Part shown: piece after piece, positions 8,734 to 17,744 of the stretch | Layout of the letters: every line of letters starts with the position of its first letter | Position numbering within the stretch: the first letter of the stretch is position 1 | Source of the DNA: CAYLHS01 sp964496205 | GTDB lineage: Bacteria > Actinomycetota > Acidimicrobiia > Spongiisociales > UBA4744 | Direction: 5' to 3' | Assembly: GCA_964496205.1 (NCBI GenBank) | Contig: CAZBXV010000003.1 | Location: 15,351-79,350, forward strand | DNA length: 64,000 nucleotides | The notes under the pieces: generated by a model | Told to the model about the DNA's origin: nothing | The model's database searches: none | What the model saw: the letters and a program-made list of their open reading frames with translations, nothing else | Position numbers and translations under genes: made by a program

Positions 8734-9333
8734 CTAGTGGTAGTAGGGATTGGTGCCGGCGAGATGGTCGGTCACGTCCCTGATCTCGCCGACCTCCGGA
8801 ACAGCCTGTCTCAGGATCCGCTCGATTCCCTGCCTGAGCGTCACTGCCGCCAAACCGCACCCCTGGCACCCTCCTAGGAGCTGGAGGTTGATGTCGTTCC
8901 CATCGACACCCACAAGTCTCGCCGCCCCTCCATGGGAAGCGATCGCAGGATTCACCTGCTGATCGATGACCGTCGCGACTCGTTCCGCCAGCGTGCCCTC
9001 GAGCGTTCCAAAGGTCCCATCGCCAAACGTGGGGATCTCGGGTCGATTCGGATTGTCCATGGCCAAGCCGCCCGCGCGAATGTCGAGAGTTGCGCCAGTG
9101 AGGAGATCGACGTCCTGATCATCCACGGCGACCGTCAGATCCCCGTGTCTCTCGATCCGGCACGTTCCTGCCACATGTGTGATCGGAACGAAGCTGAGCG
9201 CATAGGAAAAGTCGGCTCCTGTGACTCCACTGATCTCTACGAGAAGGGCAACCTCGTCGTTGGATTCTTCCTGGTCTCGAATCTCGATGATCTTCGTGAG
9301 GGCCGGTTCGGTGATCGTCAGTGTGTTGTGCAT
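8734..9333 (-). CDS. nfuA: NfuA-type Fe-S cluster carrier
   Basis: A 199-residue protein in two parts: residues 1-95 form a degenerate A-type (IscA-like) domain without the conserved cysteines, and residues 110-185 form the NifU C-terminal domain with the cluster-binding CQGC motif (Cys156, Cys159). NfuA proteins bind a 4Fe-4S cluster between two subunits and pass it to apo-enzymes. The ATG at 9333 is chosen because MHNTLTITEPALTKI matches the start of the A-type domain; a TAGGCT box ends 10 bases upstream and no ribosome site is present. Divergent from malQ with 59 bases between starts. Confidence 0.88.
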   Translation of the reverse strand: MHNTLTITEPALTKIIEIRDQEESNDEVALLVEISGVTGADFSYALSFVPITHVAGTCRIERHGDLTVAVDDQDVDLLTGATLDIRAGGLAMDNPNRPEIPTFGDGTFGTLEGTLAERVATVIDQQVNPAIASHGGAARLVGVDGNDINLQLLGGCQGCGLAAVTLRQGIERILRQAVPEVGEIRDVTDHLAGTNPYYH

Positions 9334-9381
9334 CTCGGCGAGCAGCCTACCCCCGGTGACGAGCAACGCTTCCTGGCGCGC

Positions 9382-9387
9382 AATAAT
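9382..9387 (+). promoter_or_regulatory. -10 box AATAAT, malQ
   Basis: AATAAT ends 5 bases before the malQ ATG, so the message would be leaderless or nearly so. There is no ribosome-binding site. Confidence 0.5.
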
Positions 9388-9392
9388 GGCGC

Positions 9393-10892
9393 ATGCACTT
9401 CACTCGATCTTCAGGCGTGCTCGTCCATCCAACCAGCCTTCCTGGACCCGCGGGCATCGGCGACATCGGACCTTCCGCTCAGAAGTGGATCGATCAGCTC
9501 ACCGATATGGGGTGTGCCCTGTGGCAGGTGCTGCCGCTCGGGCCGACCGGATACGCGGACTCGCCCTATCAGAGCTTCTCCAGCTTCGCCGGCAATCCGA
9601 ACCTGATCAGCGTGGCGGCCCTCGTCGACGACGGACTCCTCGATCAGAGCGACCTCGATCACACTCCGGAGTTCCCGCTCGATCACGTGGATTACGGAAC
9701 CGTGATCCCGTGGAAGCGCGATCTGATCGACAAGGCATTCGAACGTTTCGACACCGATGGGGAGTTCGAATCGTTCAGAACTCGTACCGCCACCTGGCTA
9801 CCGGACTTTTCCCTGTTCATGACGTTCAAAGACCTCTACGGCGGCAACCCGTGGACCCAGTGGCCACCGATGCTGCGGGACCGAGATCCCGAACAGCTGG
9901 AGAAGGCCCGGGAAGGATATTCGCGCGAGATCACACGCCACGAGTTCGCCCAGTTTCTCTTCTTCCGCCAGTGGGGAACACTGCACGACCACGCCCGCGA
10001 CAAAGGCGTTTCCATCATCGGGGACATCCCCATCTTCGCAGCAGCAGACTCGGCGGATGTATGGGCGAATCGTGAGCTCTTCCAGCTCGACGAACAAGGA
10101 AGCCCGGCCTTCCAGGCAGGTGTTCCGCCGGATTACTTCTCCGAGACCGGCCAGCTCTGGGGAAATCCGCTGTACGACTGGGACGCTCACCGCCGCAATG
10201 GATTCGCGTGGTGGACGGACCGCATCCGTTCGACACTCGAGCTCGTCGACATCGTACGCATCGACCACTTCCGCGGATTCGTGAACTACTGGGAGGTGCC
10301 TGGCAACGCAACCACGGCCGTCGACGGACAATGGGTGGATGGTCCAGGTGAGGAGTTCTTCACGAAACTCTCGCAGGCACTTGGGGATCTCCCGATCATC
10401 GCAGAGGATCTCGGTGAGCTGGATCCCCGTGTGCCCAAGCTGCTGGACCACCTGGGGCTCCCGGGAATGAAGATCCTTCAGTTCGCATTCGACACGGACC
10501 GGACCAATCCATTCCTGCCCCACAACTACCCCAAGCACTGTGTCGCCTACACCGGAACGCACGACAACGACACGACGAAGGGATGGTTCGCGAGTGCACC
10601 TGAAGACGAGCGCTCGTTCGCACTCTCCTACCTGGGCATCGACGAAAGCGACGTGACCTGGGACTTCATCTGGGCGGTGTGGAAGTCGAGGGCGATGCTG
10701 ACACTGGCCCCACTCCAGGACCTCCTGGATCTTGGGAGCGAAGCCCGAATGAACCTCCCCGGTTCAACATCCGGTAACTGGCAGTGGCGTACCCTCCCGG
10801 ACGCGCTCACCGACGAAATCATGAACAAGATGCGAGCACTCAACAAGGCCACGAAACGCAGGATCGGACGCAGACTGTGGGGGCGCGGATGA
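9393..10892 (+). CDS. malQ: 4-alpha-glucanotransferase (amylomaltase)
   Basis: A 499-residue GH77 enzyme that transfers alpha-1,4-glucan segments between maltodextrins. It shows SSGVLVHPTSLPGPAGIGDIG at the N-terminus, GDIPIFAAADSADVWAN, the nucleophile Asp in VRIDHFRGF (about 291), the acid/base Glu in IAEDLGELDP (about 338) and the third Asp in THDNDTTKGW (about 391). Length fits the short bacterial amylomaltases. It ends in ATGA shared with the S9 peptidase gene, so the two are co-translated. The GH13 glucosidase at 16218 could work on the same glucans, but it sits in a different transcript. Confidence 0.96.
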   Translation: MHFTRSSGVLVHPTSLPGPAGIGDIGPSAQKWIDQLTDMGCALWQVLPLGPTGYADSPYQSFSSFAGNPNLISVAALVDDGLLDQSDLDHTPEFPLDHVDYGTVIPWKRDLIDKAFERFDTDGEFESFRTRTATWLPDFSLFMTFKDLYGGNPWTQWPPMLRDRDPEQLEKAREGYSREITRHEFAQFLFFRQWGTLHDHARDKGVSIIGDIPIFAAADSADVWANRELFQLDEQGSPAFQAGVPPDYFSETGQLWGNPLYDWDAHRRNGFAWWTDRIRSTLELVDIVRIDHFRGFVNYWEVPGNATTAVDGQWVDGPGEEFFTKLSQALGDLPIIAEDLGELDPRVPKLLDHLGLPGMKILQFAFDTDRTNPFLPHNYPKHCVAYTGTHDNDTTKGWFASAPEDERSFALSYLGIDESDVTWDFIWAVWKSRAMLTLAPLQDLLDLGSEARMNLPGSTSGNWQWRTLPDALTDEIMNKMRALNKATKRRIGRRLWGRG

Positions 10893-12802
10893 CTCGCCCG
10901 ATCACAGCCGAAGACCTCTGGAACATCCCGCGGGTTGGTACCCCCTCGGCGAGCGGCGATGTGGTCGTCGTGCCGGTGACTCGCTATGACACCGAGGCGC
11001 CGATCACCACGCTCTACCTGCTGAATGGCGGTGAGCCTGTTGCGCTGACAACGTCAGATGCGAAATCGCCGGCCGTTTCGCCGGATGGATCCAAGGTCGC
11101 GTTCCTTCGATCATCCGAATCCGGATCTCCTGCTCAGCTGTTCATCATGCCCCTCGATGGTGGCGAGGCCGAGTGCCTCACCGACCTGCCACTTGGAGTG
11201 ATCGGACCCAAATGGATGCCCGATGGAAAGGGCGTCCTATTCGTCTCGGCGTTGTACGAGGACGCCCCGACGATCGAAGAGACACGAGCGTTCGAGCCTC
11301 CGACGGTCCGCACGACCGAGAAACGGTTGTTCCGCTACTGGGATCGGTGGCTCACCGATGGGAAGGTGCCCCACCTGTTCCACATCGACCTCGAGACGAA
11401 GTCCATTCGAGATCTCATTCCCGGCTGGACCAGTCAATGGAGGTGGGACCAGGAGGGCGCCTCGTTCGACATTTCACCGGACGGCACCGAGGTCGCGTTC
11501 TGCGCATCCACCGTCGACACGCCCGAGGACACGCGACGGACGGTCCTCTACCTGGTGCCGTTTGCGGGTGGGGCTGTGCGCTGCATCACCCCTGACGGCA
11601 CGGGACACGAGATCAATCCGAGATACAGCCCTGACGGCGCAACAATCGTCTACGGCATGAGTCGAATCGTCGACTTCTACGCCGATAGAACACGACTCGT
11701 GCGTTTCGATCGCGCAACCGAAACCCACGAGGTGCTCACCGAGGACTGGGACCGATCGGCAGCCAACTGGACATTCACCGACGACGGCACACTTCTGTTT
11801 GTCGCGGAAGATGAAGCAGGTGTGAACGTCTATCGACTCACGAACTCCGACCCTGAAACGATCGCCTCCGGAGGTACCTACGGTGCGCCTATCCCAGCCG
11901 GGGGAGACATCGTATCGACGCACCAGGATCTCAGCCATCCACCGGAACTGTTCTCCGTCGGCAAGGGCCGCCTCACACACTTCGCGGACGATGCGCTCGC
12001 AGGGATCACCCTCGGCAGCGTCGAGGAGTTCCGATTCTCCGGTGCCGATGATGAAACCGTTCAAGGGTTCATCGTCTACCCGCCTGGATTCGATCGGTCG
12101 CGCACATGGCCGCTCGTGCACATGATTCATGGTGGACCTCACGGCATGTTCGGCGACACGTTCCACTTCCGCTGGAACGCCCACACGTTTGCCGCCCCCG
12201 GCTATGTGACGGCGCTGGTCAATTTCCACGGCTCAACGTCGTGGGGTCAGGCATTCACGGAATCCATCCAAGGCGCCCATGGAGACAAGCCGACCAAGGA
12301 CATCCTGGCAGCGACCGAGTATCTGATCTCACTCGGCTTCGTCGACGAGACGCGTATGGCCATCACCGGGGGTTCCTATGGCGGCTATCTGACGACGTGG
12401 CTGACCACGCAGACAGACCGGTTTGCGTGCGCCATTGCTCACGCTGCCGTCACCAATCTCGCCGGCATGTTCGCATCGGACATGACTCGCGGAAGGAAGC
12501 GCTCGTACGGCGCGGAGTACTGGGACGACCCCGATCGGGTGGACCGGTGGAGCCCTGCGCGACACGCCGGTGGGTACGCAACACCCACACTGGTGATCGT
12601 CGGCGAGCGTGACTACCGGGTTCCGCTGACCCAGGGCTTGGAGTTGTACGGTGTCCTGAAGGCCAAGGGCGTGGACGCGCGTCTCATCTACTTCCCCGAC
12701 GAGAACCACTGGATCTTGAAGCGGGAGAACTCCATGCTGTGGTACGGAGAGGTCCATCGGTGGCTTTCCCGATACCTTCAACCATCGGTTCAGGCCGACT
12801 GA
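10889..12802 (+). CDS. S9 family oligopeptidase (acylaminoacyl-peptidase-like)
   Basis: A 637-residue serine peptidase: an N-terminal beta-propeller with TolB/WD40-like blades (repeated SPDGxxxAF motifs at about 65, 195 and 245) and a C-terminal alpha/beta-hydrolase domain. Catalytic Ser is in TGGSYGGYL (near 495), Asp in VGERDYRVP (near 574) and His in DENHWIL (near 606). The propeller normally restricts access to short peptides. No signal peptide, so cytoplasmic. The ATG at 10889 overlaps the malQ stop by four bases, deciding the start. The pairing of a peptidase with malQ has no obvious metabolic logic. Confidence 0.92.
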   Translation: MTRPITAEDLWNIPRVGTPSASGDVVVVPVTRYDTEAPITTLYLLNGGEPVALTTSDAKSPAVSPDGSKVAFLRSSESGSPAQLFIMPLDGGEAECLTDLPLGVIGPKWMPDGKGVLFVSALYEDAPTIEETRAFEPPTVRTTEKRLFRYWDRWLTDGKVPHLFHIDLETKSIRDLIPGWTSQWRWDQEGASFDISPDGTEVAFCASTVDTPEDTRRTVLYLVPFAGGAVRCITPDGTGHEINPRYSPDGATIVYGMSRIVDFYADRTRLVRFDRATETHEVLTEDWDRSAANWTFTDDGTLLFVAEDEAGVNVYRLTNSDPETIASGGTYGAPIPAGGDIVSTHQDLSHPPELFSVGKGRLTHFADDALAGITLGSVEEFRFSGADDETVQGFIVYPPGFDRSRTWPLVHMIHGGPHGMFGDTFHFRWNAHTFAAPGYVTALVNFHGSTSWGQAFTESIQGAHGDKPTKDILAATEYLISLGFVDETRMAITGGSYGGYLTTWLTTQTDRFACAIAHAAVTNLAGMFASDMTRGRKRSYGAEYWDDPDRVDRWSPARHAGGYATPTLVIVGERDYRVPLTQGLELYGVLKAKGVDARLIYFPDENHWILKRENSMLWYGEVHRWLSRYLQPSVQAD

Positions 12803-12843
12803 ATGCTCCTGGCTACTGCCCCAAAGTCCCTGGTAGCCGGTTT

Positions 12844-12866
12844 CTTACGCGCAGCCTGCGCGTAAG
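12844..12866 (+). terminator. Perfect 10-bp hairpin after the S9 peptidase gene
   Basis: CTTACGCGCA, loop GCC, TGCGCGTAAG, followed by ACGATTTTG. It lies 41 bases after the peptidase stop and before the thiN promoter. Stem is strong, the T-run short; a terminator is the most likely reading. Confidence 0.6.
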
Positions 12867-12916
12867 ACGATTTTGTAGTTTGCCTCAACCACAGGTCGAA
12901 GCTGAGGTCGACCTTC

Positions 12917-12922
12917 TACGCT
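12917..12922 (+). promoter_or_regulatory. -10 box TACGCT, thiN
   Basis: TACGCT ends 6 bases before the ATG at 12929, supporting a leaderless message that starts there and not at the ATG 12923 that touches the box. Confidence 0.55.
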
Positions 12923-12928
12923 ATGCCC

Positions 12929-13528
12929 ATGCAGATCGTCATTTTCGCCGGTGGAGTATCCCCCGCCGATCCGGGGGCTCTCCCCGACGGCGCTTTCGTT
13001 ATCGCCGCAGACTCTGGCATCGACGCCGCCCTGGCCGCTGGGGTTGACGTCGATCTTCTTGTCGGTGATCTCGACTCGGCGTCCTCATGGAAAGCTCGAG
13101 AGATTCGGCGGTTTTCGACTGACAAGGACGAGACGGACCTCGAACTCGCCGTTCGTGCCGCGCGAGAACGGGGTGCTACATCGATTCTGGTGATCGGTGG
13201 AGGCGGAGGACGGATCGATCACTTCTTCGCCAACGCGTCACTCCTCGCCACACAAGATGGGATGCGGGTCGAATGGCGAACCGGAACCGGTGTTGTCTAT
13301 CGCGTTCAGGGGAAGCTGGTACTCCATGGACGATTGGGCGAGAAGCTCAGCCTGCTCGCGTTCGGTGGCTGGGCACGTGGCGTGCATACCGAGGGCCTCC
13401 GATGGCACCTCGACGGTGATGACCTCTCCCCCGGTATCACACGAGGCGTCTCGAATGAGTTCGCCGAAGAGACCGCAACGGTTCGAGTCACTGGAGGAGA
13501 CCTCCTGGTGGTGATGCCGGAGAGATGA
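12929..13528 (+). CDS. thiN: Thiamine pyrophosphokinase
   Basis: A 199-residue enzyme converting thiamine and ATP to thiamine diphosphate and AMP. Family motifs: AADSGIDAALAAGVDVDLLVGDLDS (residues about 27-51), the STDKDETDLELAV substrate segment (near 65), GGGGGRIDHFFANASLL (near 90-105), and the C-terminal TRGVSNEF near 170 that packs the thiamine site. The start is set at ATG 12929 by the -10 box spacing; ATG 12923 would add two residues. It stands alone between a terminator-like hairpin and two small membrane-protein genes, without other thiamine genes nearby. Confidence 0.93.
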   Translation: MQIVIFAGGVSPADPGALPDGAFVIAADSGIDAALAAGVDVDLLVGDLDSASSWKAREIRRFSTDKDETDLELAVRAARERGATSILVIGGGGGRIDHFFANASLLATQDGMRVEWRTGTGVVYRVQGKLVLHGRLGEKLSLLAFGGWARGVHTEGLRWHLDGDDLSPGITRGVSNEFAEETATVRVTGGDLLVVMPER

Positions 13529-13596
13529 GTCGTCCACCCTATTGGTGGGGTACCGGCGACGTGATAGCTTCACGTACAGGAACAGGAGGGCTGGCT

Positions 13597-14151
13597 TTGA
13601 GACGCAAGGTGCTGTTGGTCACGTTCGTGCTTCTGGCACTGGTTGGTATCGCAGCTGTAGCGAACGCATCCGTGACGGGCGGGTGCACCGGCTCGGCGGT
13701 GGTCGACGGGATCACCTACGGACCGAACAACGACACGGCCGCGAATCCGATCGTCATCCCGCTCGACAAGTCCGGCGTGACGGCGGCCTGGGAAGGATCC
13801 GTCCCGTTTCAGAACACGAACGACCATGGGACGGCCAGCATGGTGTTTGGACCGTGGACTGTCCAGATCGCCGAGTGGGGCGGCGCGAACTCGGAGGACA
13901 AGCGTTCGGCCAGCGGCACCTACTCCCTCGACGACCTGACGGCCAAGCTGCCTGTCTCGAAGTCGCTGGTTCCGGCGGGCCTGTACGAGGTAACCGTCAC
14001 ACACGCTGCCGACGGCGGACAGTGCAAAGGGACGGTCATGGTGCAGATCAAAGGCGATCTGCTGTCGAGCCCGGTCGGCATCGGAACGGTGGCAGGCACG
14101 GTGGTCACGGGTCTCATGCTGATCGGATCTGCGTTCGCGAGGAGGCCATGA
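13597..14151 (+). CDS. Secreted or membrane-anchored protein of unknown function
   Basis: 184 residues starting at TTG 13597 with a full AGGAGGG site 6 bases upstream. Residues 2-25 (RRKVLLVTFVLLALVGIAAVANA) are a signal peptide; the middle is a predicted extracytoplasmic domain with two Cys (CTGSAVVDGITYGPNN... and GGQCKGTVMVQI) that could form a disulfide; the C-terminus has a second hydrophobic helix (GIGTVAGTVVTGLMLIGSAF) and a basic tail. So it is likely a type I membrane protein with an outside domain. I do not recognise the family. The last codons overlap the next small membrane gene as ATGA. Confidence 0.7.
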   Translation: MRRKVLLVTFVLLALVGIAAVANASVTGGCTGSAVVDGITYGPNNDTAANPIVIPLDKSGVTAAWEGSVPFQNTNDHGTASMVFGPWTVQIAEWGGANSEDKRSASGTYSLDDLTAKLPVSKSLVPAGLYEVTVTHAADGGQCKGTVMVQIKGDLLSSPVGIGTVAGTVVTGLMLIGSAFARRP

Positions 14152-14333
14152 TGAGAGGGCGTCCAATCCTTGGATTCATCTCGGGTTTGCTATTCGGGTT
14201 CTTCGTGGCGCTCCTACTCGCGCAGCTTGGCGTTACGTCGCTGACCACAAGCGTTCTGATCGGTCTTCCGATCGTGGGCGCACTCGTTGGGCTCCTGTTG
14301 GCGTCGTGGGCACCGTTCGGCCGGCGCCGGTAG
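14148..14333 (+). CDS. Small two-helix membrane protein
   Basis: 61 residues: MMRGRP, one hydrophobic helix (ILGFISGLLFGFFVALLLAQLGV), a short polar turn, a second helix (VLIGLPIVGALVGLLLASWAPF) and a basic GRRR tail. It starts inside the stop codon of the preceding gene (ATGA) with GGAGG just upstream, so the two are almost surely translated together and may form one membrane complex. No homologous family recognised. The reading frame is also open upstream across the preceding gene, but that part is a frame shadow. Confidence 0.68.
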   Translation: MMRGRPILGFISGLLFGFFVALLLAQLGVTSLTTSVLIGLPIVGALVGLLLASWAPFGRRR

Positions 14334-14418
14334 CCGGTGGCCTGACCGCGTCCTGGGACCGGCGACGCCGCTTGACGCGTCATCGTCCCCGTACCCCTTC
14401 ACCTTCGCTGACGAAACG

Positions 14419-15264
14419 CTAGCCAATAGACGCGTTCGTCAACACGGGCGTCCCGGTCTCGACCACCAACGCTCGAACGATCACTCTGCCGTCGCCCCGC
14501 CACATCTGCGTTCGAATGGTCTGACCCGGCAGGACCGGCCCGGAGAATCGACCCGAGAATCGGGTCACTCTGGACACATCGCCGCCGAACGCGGCGTCGA
14601 CGGCAGCCTTGCAGACGAAGCCGTACGTGCAGAGTCCGTGCAGGATCGGTCGTTCGAAGCCGGCCATGGCGGCGAAGTTCGGGTCTGCATGCAACGGGTT
14701 CTTGTCTCCGTTGAGCCGGCAGAGCAGCGCCTGCTGATCGAGTGTTGGCGAGTCGACCACGAGATCAGGGTCCCGGTTGGGTGGTTCGTCACCCGGTCGG
14801 GGCCCTCGTTCACCGCCAAACCCGCCTTCACCTCGGAGGAAGAACCCAGAGCGGGTCGTGTAGAGCGGTGCACCGGACTCGTCCGTTCCTTCGATTTGGA
14901 CGACGACCAGCGCCCCGCTCCCCTTGTCCCAGATCTCTGCAATCGTTCCCGTTTGAGTGACCGTTGCGGCGACTGGGAGTGGGCGATGGAGAACGATCTC
15001 CTGATCTCCGTGTACGAGAAACACAGGGTTGAAGGAGATCCCTTCGACGACTCCGACCGACAGCATCGTCGACATCGACGGGATCGTCGCGAACGACGGA
15101 AGAACCTTGAGATTCGCCTCGTAGGCGTATTCGAGTTCGTTTGGATCGGTCGCAGGAACACCTGCTCCAACGGCAAGGTGATAGAGGATGATGTCGTCTT
15201 CGGTCCAGCTCTCCGTTGTTCCGGCGAGGGCAGCACCCAGCGCCAACGAAGGGTCAACCGGCAT
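14419..15264 (-). CDS. (R)-specific 2-enoyl-CoA hydratase (hydratase 2, MaoC family)
   Basis: A 281-residue double hot-dog enzyme that hydrates trans-2-enoyl-CoA to (3R)-hydroxyacyl-CoA. The hydratase 2 signature is CRLNGDKNPLHADPNFAAMAGFERPILHGL with catalytic Asp187 and His192; the N-terminal half carries the substrate-binding degenerate hot dog (NLKVLPSFATIPSM). It resembles the C-terminal module of eukaryotic multifunctional enzyme type 2. It overlaps the end of the dehydrogenase gene by 11 bases (15254-15264), so the two modules fused in eukaryotes are separate but coupled here. Last gene of the lipid-oxidation operon. Confidence 0.93.
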   Translation of the reverse strand: MPVDPSLALGAALAGTTESWTEDDIILYHLAVGAGVPATDPNELEYAYEANLKVLPSFATIPSMSTMLSVGVVEGISFNPVFLVHGDQEIVLHRPLPVAATVTQTGTIAEIWDKGSGALVVVQIEGTDESGAPLYTTRSGFFLRGEGGFGGERGPRPGDEPPNRDPDLVVDSPTLDQQALLCRLNGDKNPLHADPNFAAMAGFERPILHGLCTYGFVCKAAVDAAFGGDVSRVTRFSGRFSGPVLPGQTIRTQMWRGDGRVIVRALVVETGTPVLTNASIG

Positions 15265-16168
15265 GTGCCTCCATCTCCTTCAGGAGCAAACCCACCTCAT
15301 CGGAGATCTGGCCGAGGATCTCGTAGCCTTCTTGGTCCCGGATTTCGTCGAGGTGGGCTGCGACCTCCTCAGCAGTCGGTACTACGCCCACACCCGCAAA
15401 CCATCCTTGCGTGGCTCCAATGAAGAACTGCGCGTACCGGCCACCGCCTGCCGAGAAGATCTGGTGGGTGAGCGTGTTCTGTTCAGAGGCCAGGTAGACG
15501 ACCATGGCGGCGACCTGGGCCGGGTCCATCGATTCACCCAACGGCCCGAAGAGCTCACCGGTCATGCGGGTGGCAGCGAGCGGTGCGATCACGTTGGACA
15601 GGATCCCGTACTTGGCTCCTTCGATGGACAGCACATTCGACAGCCCGACGAGGCCCGCCTTGGCTGCCCCGTAGTTGGTCTGTCCGAAGTTGCCGAGAAT
15701 GCCTGCATTGGATGAGGTGAAGACCAACCGGCCGTAGCCATGTTCTTTCATAGTCCTGAATGCCGGCTGCGCTACGTAGAAGGCACCCTTGAGATGCACA
15801 TCGAGGACGGCGTCGAGGTTGGACCACTCGAGCTTCGCGAAGCTCTTGTCTCGGAGGATGCCCGCGTTCGAGATGAGAATGTCGACGGTCCCGAATGCAT
15901 CGAGGGCCGTCTGCACGATGTTCGCGCCACCTTCGGGGGTCGCGACCGAGTCGTAGTTGGCTACTGCTTCGCCGCCCGCAGCTTTGATCCCGGCGACGAC
16001 TGCGTCGGCTGCGCTGGATCCACCACCGGCGCCGTCGACAGCTCCACCGAGATCGTTGACGACCACCTTTGCCCCTCTGCGAGCAAGCTCGATGGCGTAG
16101 GCTTTGCCGAGCCCGCCTCCCGCTCCGGTCACCACTGCTACTCGCTGGTCGAACACGATGTCGGACAT
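15254..16168 (-). CDS. (3R)-hydroxyacyl-CoA dehydrogenase, MFE-2-like SDR
   Basis: A 304-residue SDR of the type found as the N-terminal domain of peroxisomal MFE-2 (17-beta-HSD4). It has TGAGGGLGKAYA (14-25), VNDLGG with the Asp that selects NAD, NAG (101-103), the catalytic SSNAGILGNFGQTNYGAAK (Ser152/153, Tyr166, Lys170) and a C-terminal extension beyond the usual 250 residues. ATG 16168 is preceded by GGAGG; the ATG at 16192 lacks one. It would oxidise the (3R)-hydroxyacyl-CoA made by the downstream hydratase 2. It begins 49 bases after the GH13 gene. Confidence 0.92.
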   Translation of the reverse strand: MSDIVFDQRVAVVTGAGGGLGKAYAIELARRGAKVVVNDLGGAVDGAGGGSSAADAVVAGIKAAGGEAVANYDSVATPEGGANIVQTALDAFGTVDILISNAGILRDKSFAKLEWSNLDAVLDVHLKGAFYVAQPAFRTMKEHGYGRLVFTSSNAGILGNFGQTNYGAAKAGLVGLSNVLSIEGAKYGILSNVIAPLAATRMTGELFGPLGESMDPAQVAAMVVYLASEQNTLTHQIFSAGGGRYAQFFIGATQGWFAGVGVVPTAEEVAAHLDEIRDQEGYEILGQISDEVGLLLKEMEAHAG

Positions 16169-16217
16169 GGATACCTCCTCGTTCATCGGCAACGCTACGC
16201 CGCAGATGGTGACAGCG

Positions 16218-17744
16218 TCAAAGGCGAACGATGATTCCTTCGTAGGGACGCAGGTCGAGACGCTCGACCTGCCCGGCCACGTCGAGCCGGGTTGAGAGCA
16301 GGATCATTCCGGATACGTCGATGTGACACTTCGCGTCACCGAAGTTCAGCACAATCCGAAGCGTCTCCTCCCCGTCGGTTCGCTCGAACATGAAGCAGCC
16401 ATCTGGCGCGTCGAGCGAGTGATAGTTCCCAATCGTGAGGGCCGGAGTAGCCCTTCGGAGCGACAGCATCTGTCGGTAGAAATCTCGAATAGATCCGGCA
16501 CCCTCAACCGATACGGCCCTGGTCTCCCACCCGGGCGAAAGCGACAGCCACGGTGTACCGGTCGTGAATCCGGCAGACGGACCGAGATCCCACTCCATGG
16601 GGGTTCGGCAGCCGTCACGACCAAAACCGGGCATCTGGCGTCCCCACGGATCCTGCTGCTCCTCTGGTGGCACGTCCGCCTGTGGGATGCCCAGCTCGTC
16701 GCCGTAGTACATGGTGGGAGTTCCTCGTAGCGAGAGAAGCATCATGCCTGCGACCCGTGCGTGCCCCGGTCCGTAGCGAGTGGCGAGACGGCGTTCGTCA
16801 TGGTTTCCGAGGACGTAGTTGGGCCACGCCCCCGCAGGAACGGCGGCGTCGCACGCATCGGCCAGACGCCTGAACACGCGCGGGTTCCATGGGGCATGGA
16901 GCAGCGAGAAGTTGAACGGCATCGTCAACTCGTCGAGGTCGGCTCCGTAGTAGGACGCCCAGCGCTCCCAATCGGGTTCGTGGATCTCACCTATGGAGAA
17001 CCGAGGCGGATCGTACTCGTCGAGGACCGTTCGAATCCGTCGAAACATGGCGTGAACGTCGGGATGACCCTTGCTGTTGGACGGTTCGTCGGTCGGCGGT
17101 TCCGGGTCGTCTCGCAGCTCGGGGTCCTTCATGATGAACGTGACCACGTCCATGCGGAATCCATCGACACCCCTGTCGGACCAGAAGCGGAGCGTGTCGA
17201 ACATGGCATCTTGGACTTCCGGATTTCGCCAGTTGAGGTCAGGCTGGGCCTTCAGGAATGAGTGGAGGTAGTACTGCCCGGTGGCCTCGTCCCATGCCCA
17301 CGCGCTGCCACCGAAGTTGCTCCGCCAGTTGTTCGGCGGAGAGCCGTCGGGTTTCGCGTCGGCCCACACGTACCAGTCGCGTTTTGGGTTGTCGCGTGAC
17401 GATCGGGCCTCCACGAACCAGGCGTGCCGGTCCGAAGTGTGGTTGGGCACCCAGTCAATGACCAGCTTCATGTCGCGATCGTGCATGTCGGAAAGCATCC
17501 GATCGAAATCGTCGAGTGTCCCGAACATCGGATCGACGTCGCAGTAGTCGGAGATGTCATACCCGAAGTCCGCTTGTGGCGACGGGTAGAAGGGAGACAG
17601 CCAGACGGCATCGACGCCGAGGTCGGTCAGATAGTCGAGCCTCTGACGGATTCCTTCGAGATCACCTATCCCGTCGCCGTTCGAATCCTGGAACGAGCGC
17701 GGATAGATCTGATAGATACTCGAAGTCATCCACCACTCGTTCAT
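16218..17744 (-). CDS. GH13 alpha-glucosidase
   Basis: A 508-residue glycoside hydrolase family 13 enzyme releasing glucose from alpha-glucosides (oligo-1,6-glucosidase/alpha-glucosidase group). Seen: SSIYQIYPRSFQDSNGDGIGDLEGI, DWVPNHTS (94-104), nucleophile Asp199 in GFRMDVV, acid/base Glu253 in IGEIHEP, and Asp316 in LGNHDERR, plus the C-terminal beta domain. The calcium-site motif DSNGDGIGD is intact. No signal peptide. The ATG at 17744 overlaps the FadD stop by one base (TGATG), so a sugar enzyme is embedded in a lipid-oxidation operon. Residues that choose 1,4 or 1,6 bonds are not decisive to my eye. Confidence 0.93.
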   Translation of the reverse strand: MNEWWMTSSIYQIYPRSFQDSNGDGIGDLEGIRQRLDYLTDLGVDAVWLSPFYPSPQADFGYDISDYCDVDPMFGTLDDFDRMLSDMHDRDMKLVIDWVPNHTSDRHAWFVEARSSRDNPKRDWYVWADAKPDGSPPNNWRSNFGGSAWAWDEATGQYYLHSFLKAQPDLNWRNPEVQDAMFDTLRFWSDRGVDGFRMDVVTFIMKDPELRDDPEPPTDEPSNSKGHPDVHAMFRRIRTVLDEYDPPRFSIGEIHEPDWERWASYYGADLDELTMPFNFSLLHAPWNPRVFRRLADACDAAVPAGAWPNYVLGNHDERRLATRYGPGHARVAGMMLLSLRGTPTMYYGDELGIPQADVPPEEQQDPWGRQMPGFGRDGCRTPMEWDLGPSAGFTTGTPWLSLSPGWETRAVSVEGAGSIRDFYRQMLSLRRATPALTIGNYHSLDAPDGCFMFERTDGEETLRIVLNFGDAKCHIDVSGMILLSTRLDVAGQVERLDLRPYEGIIVRL

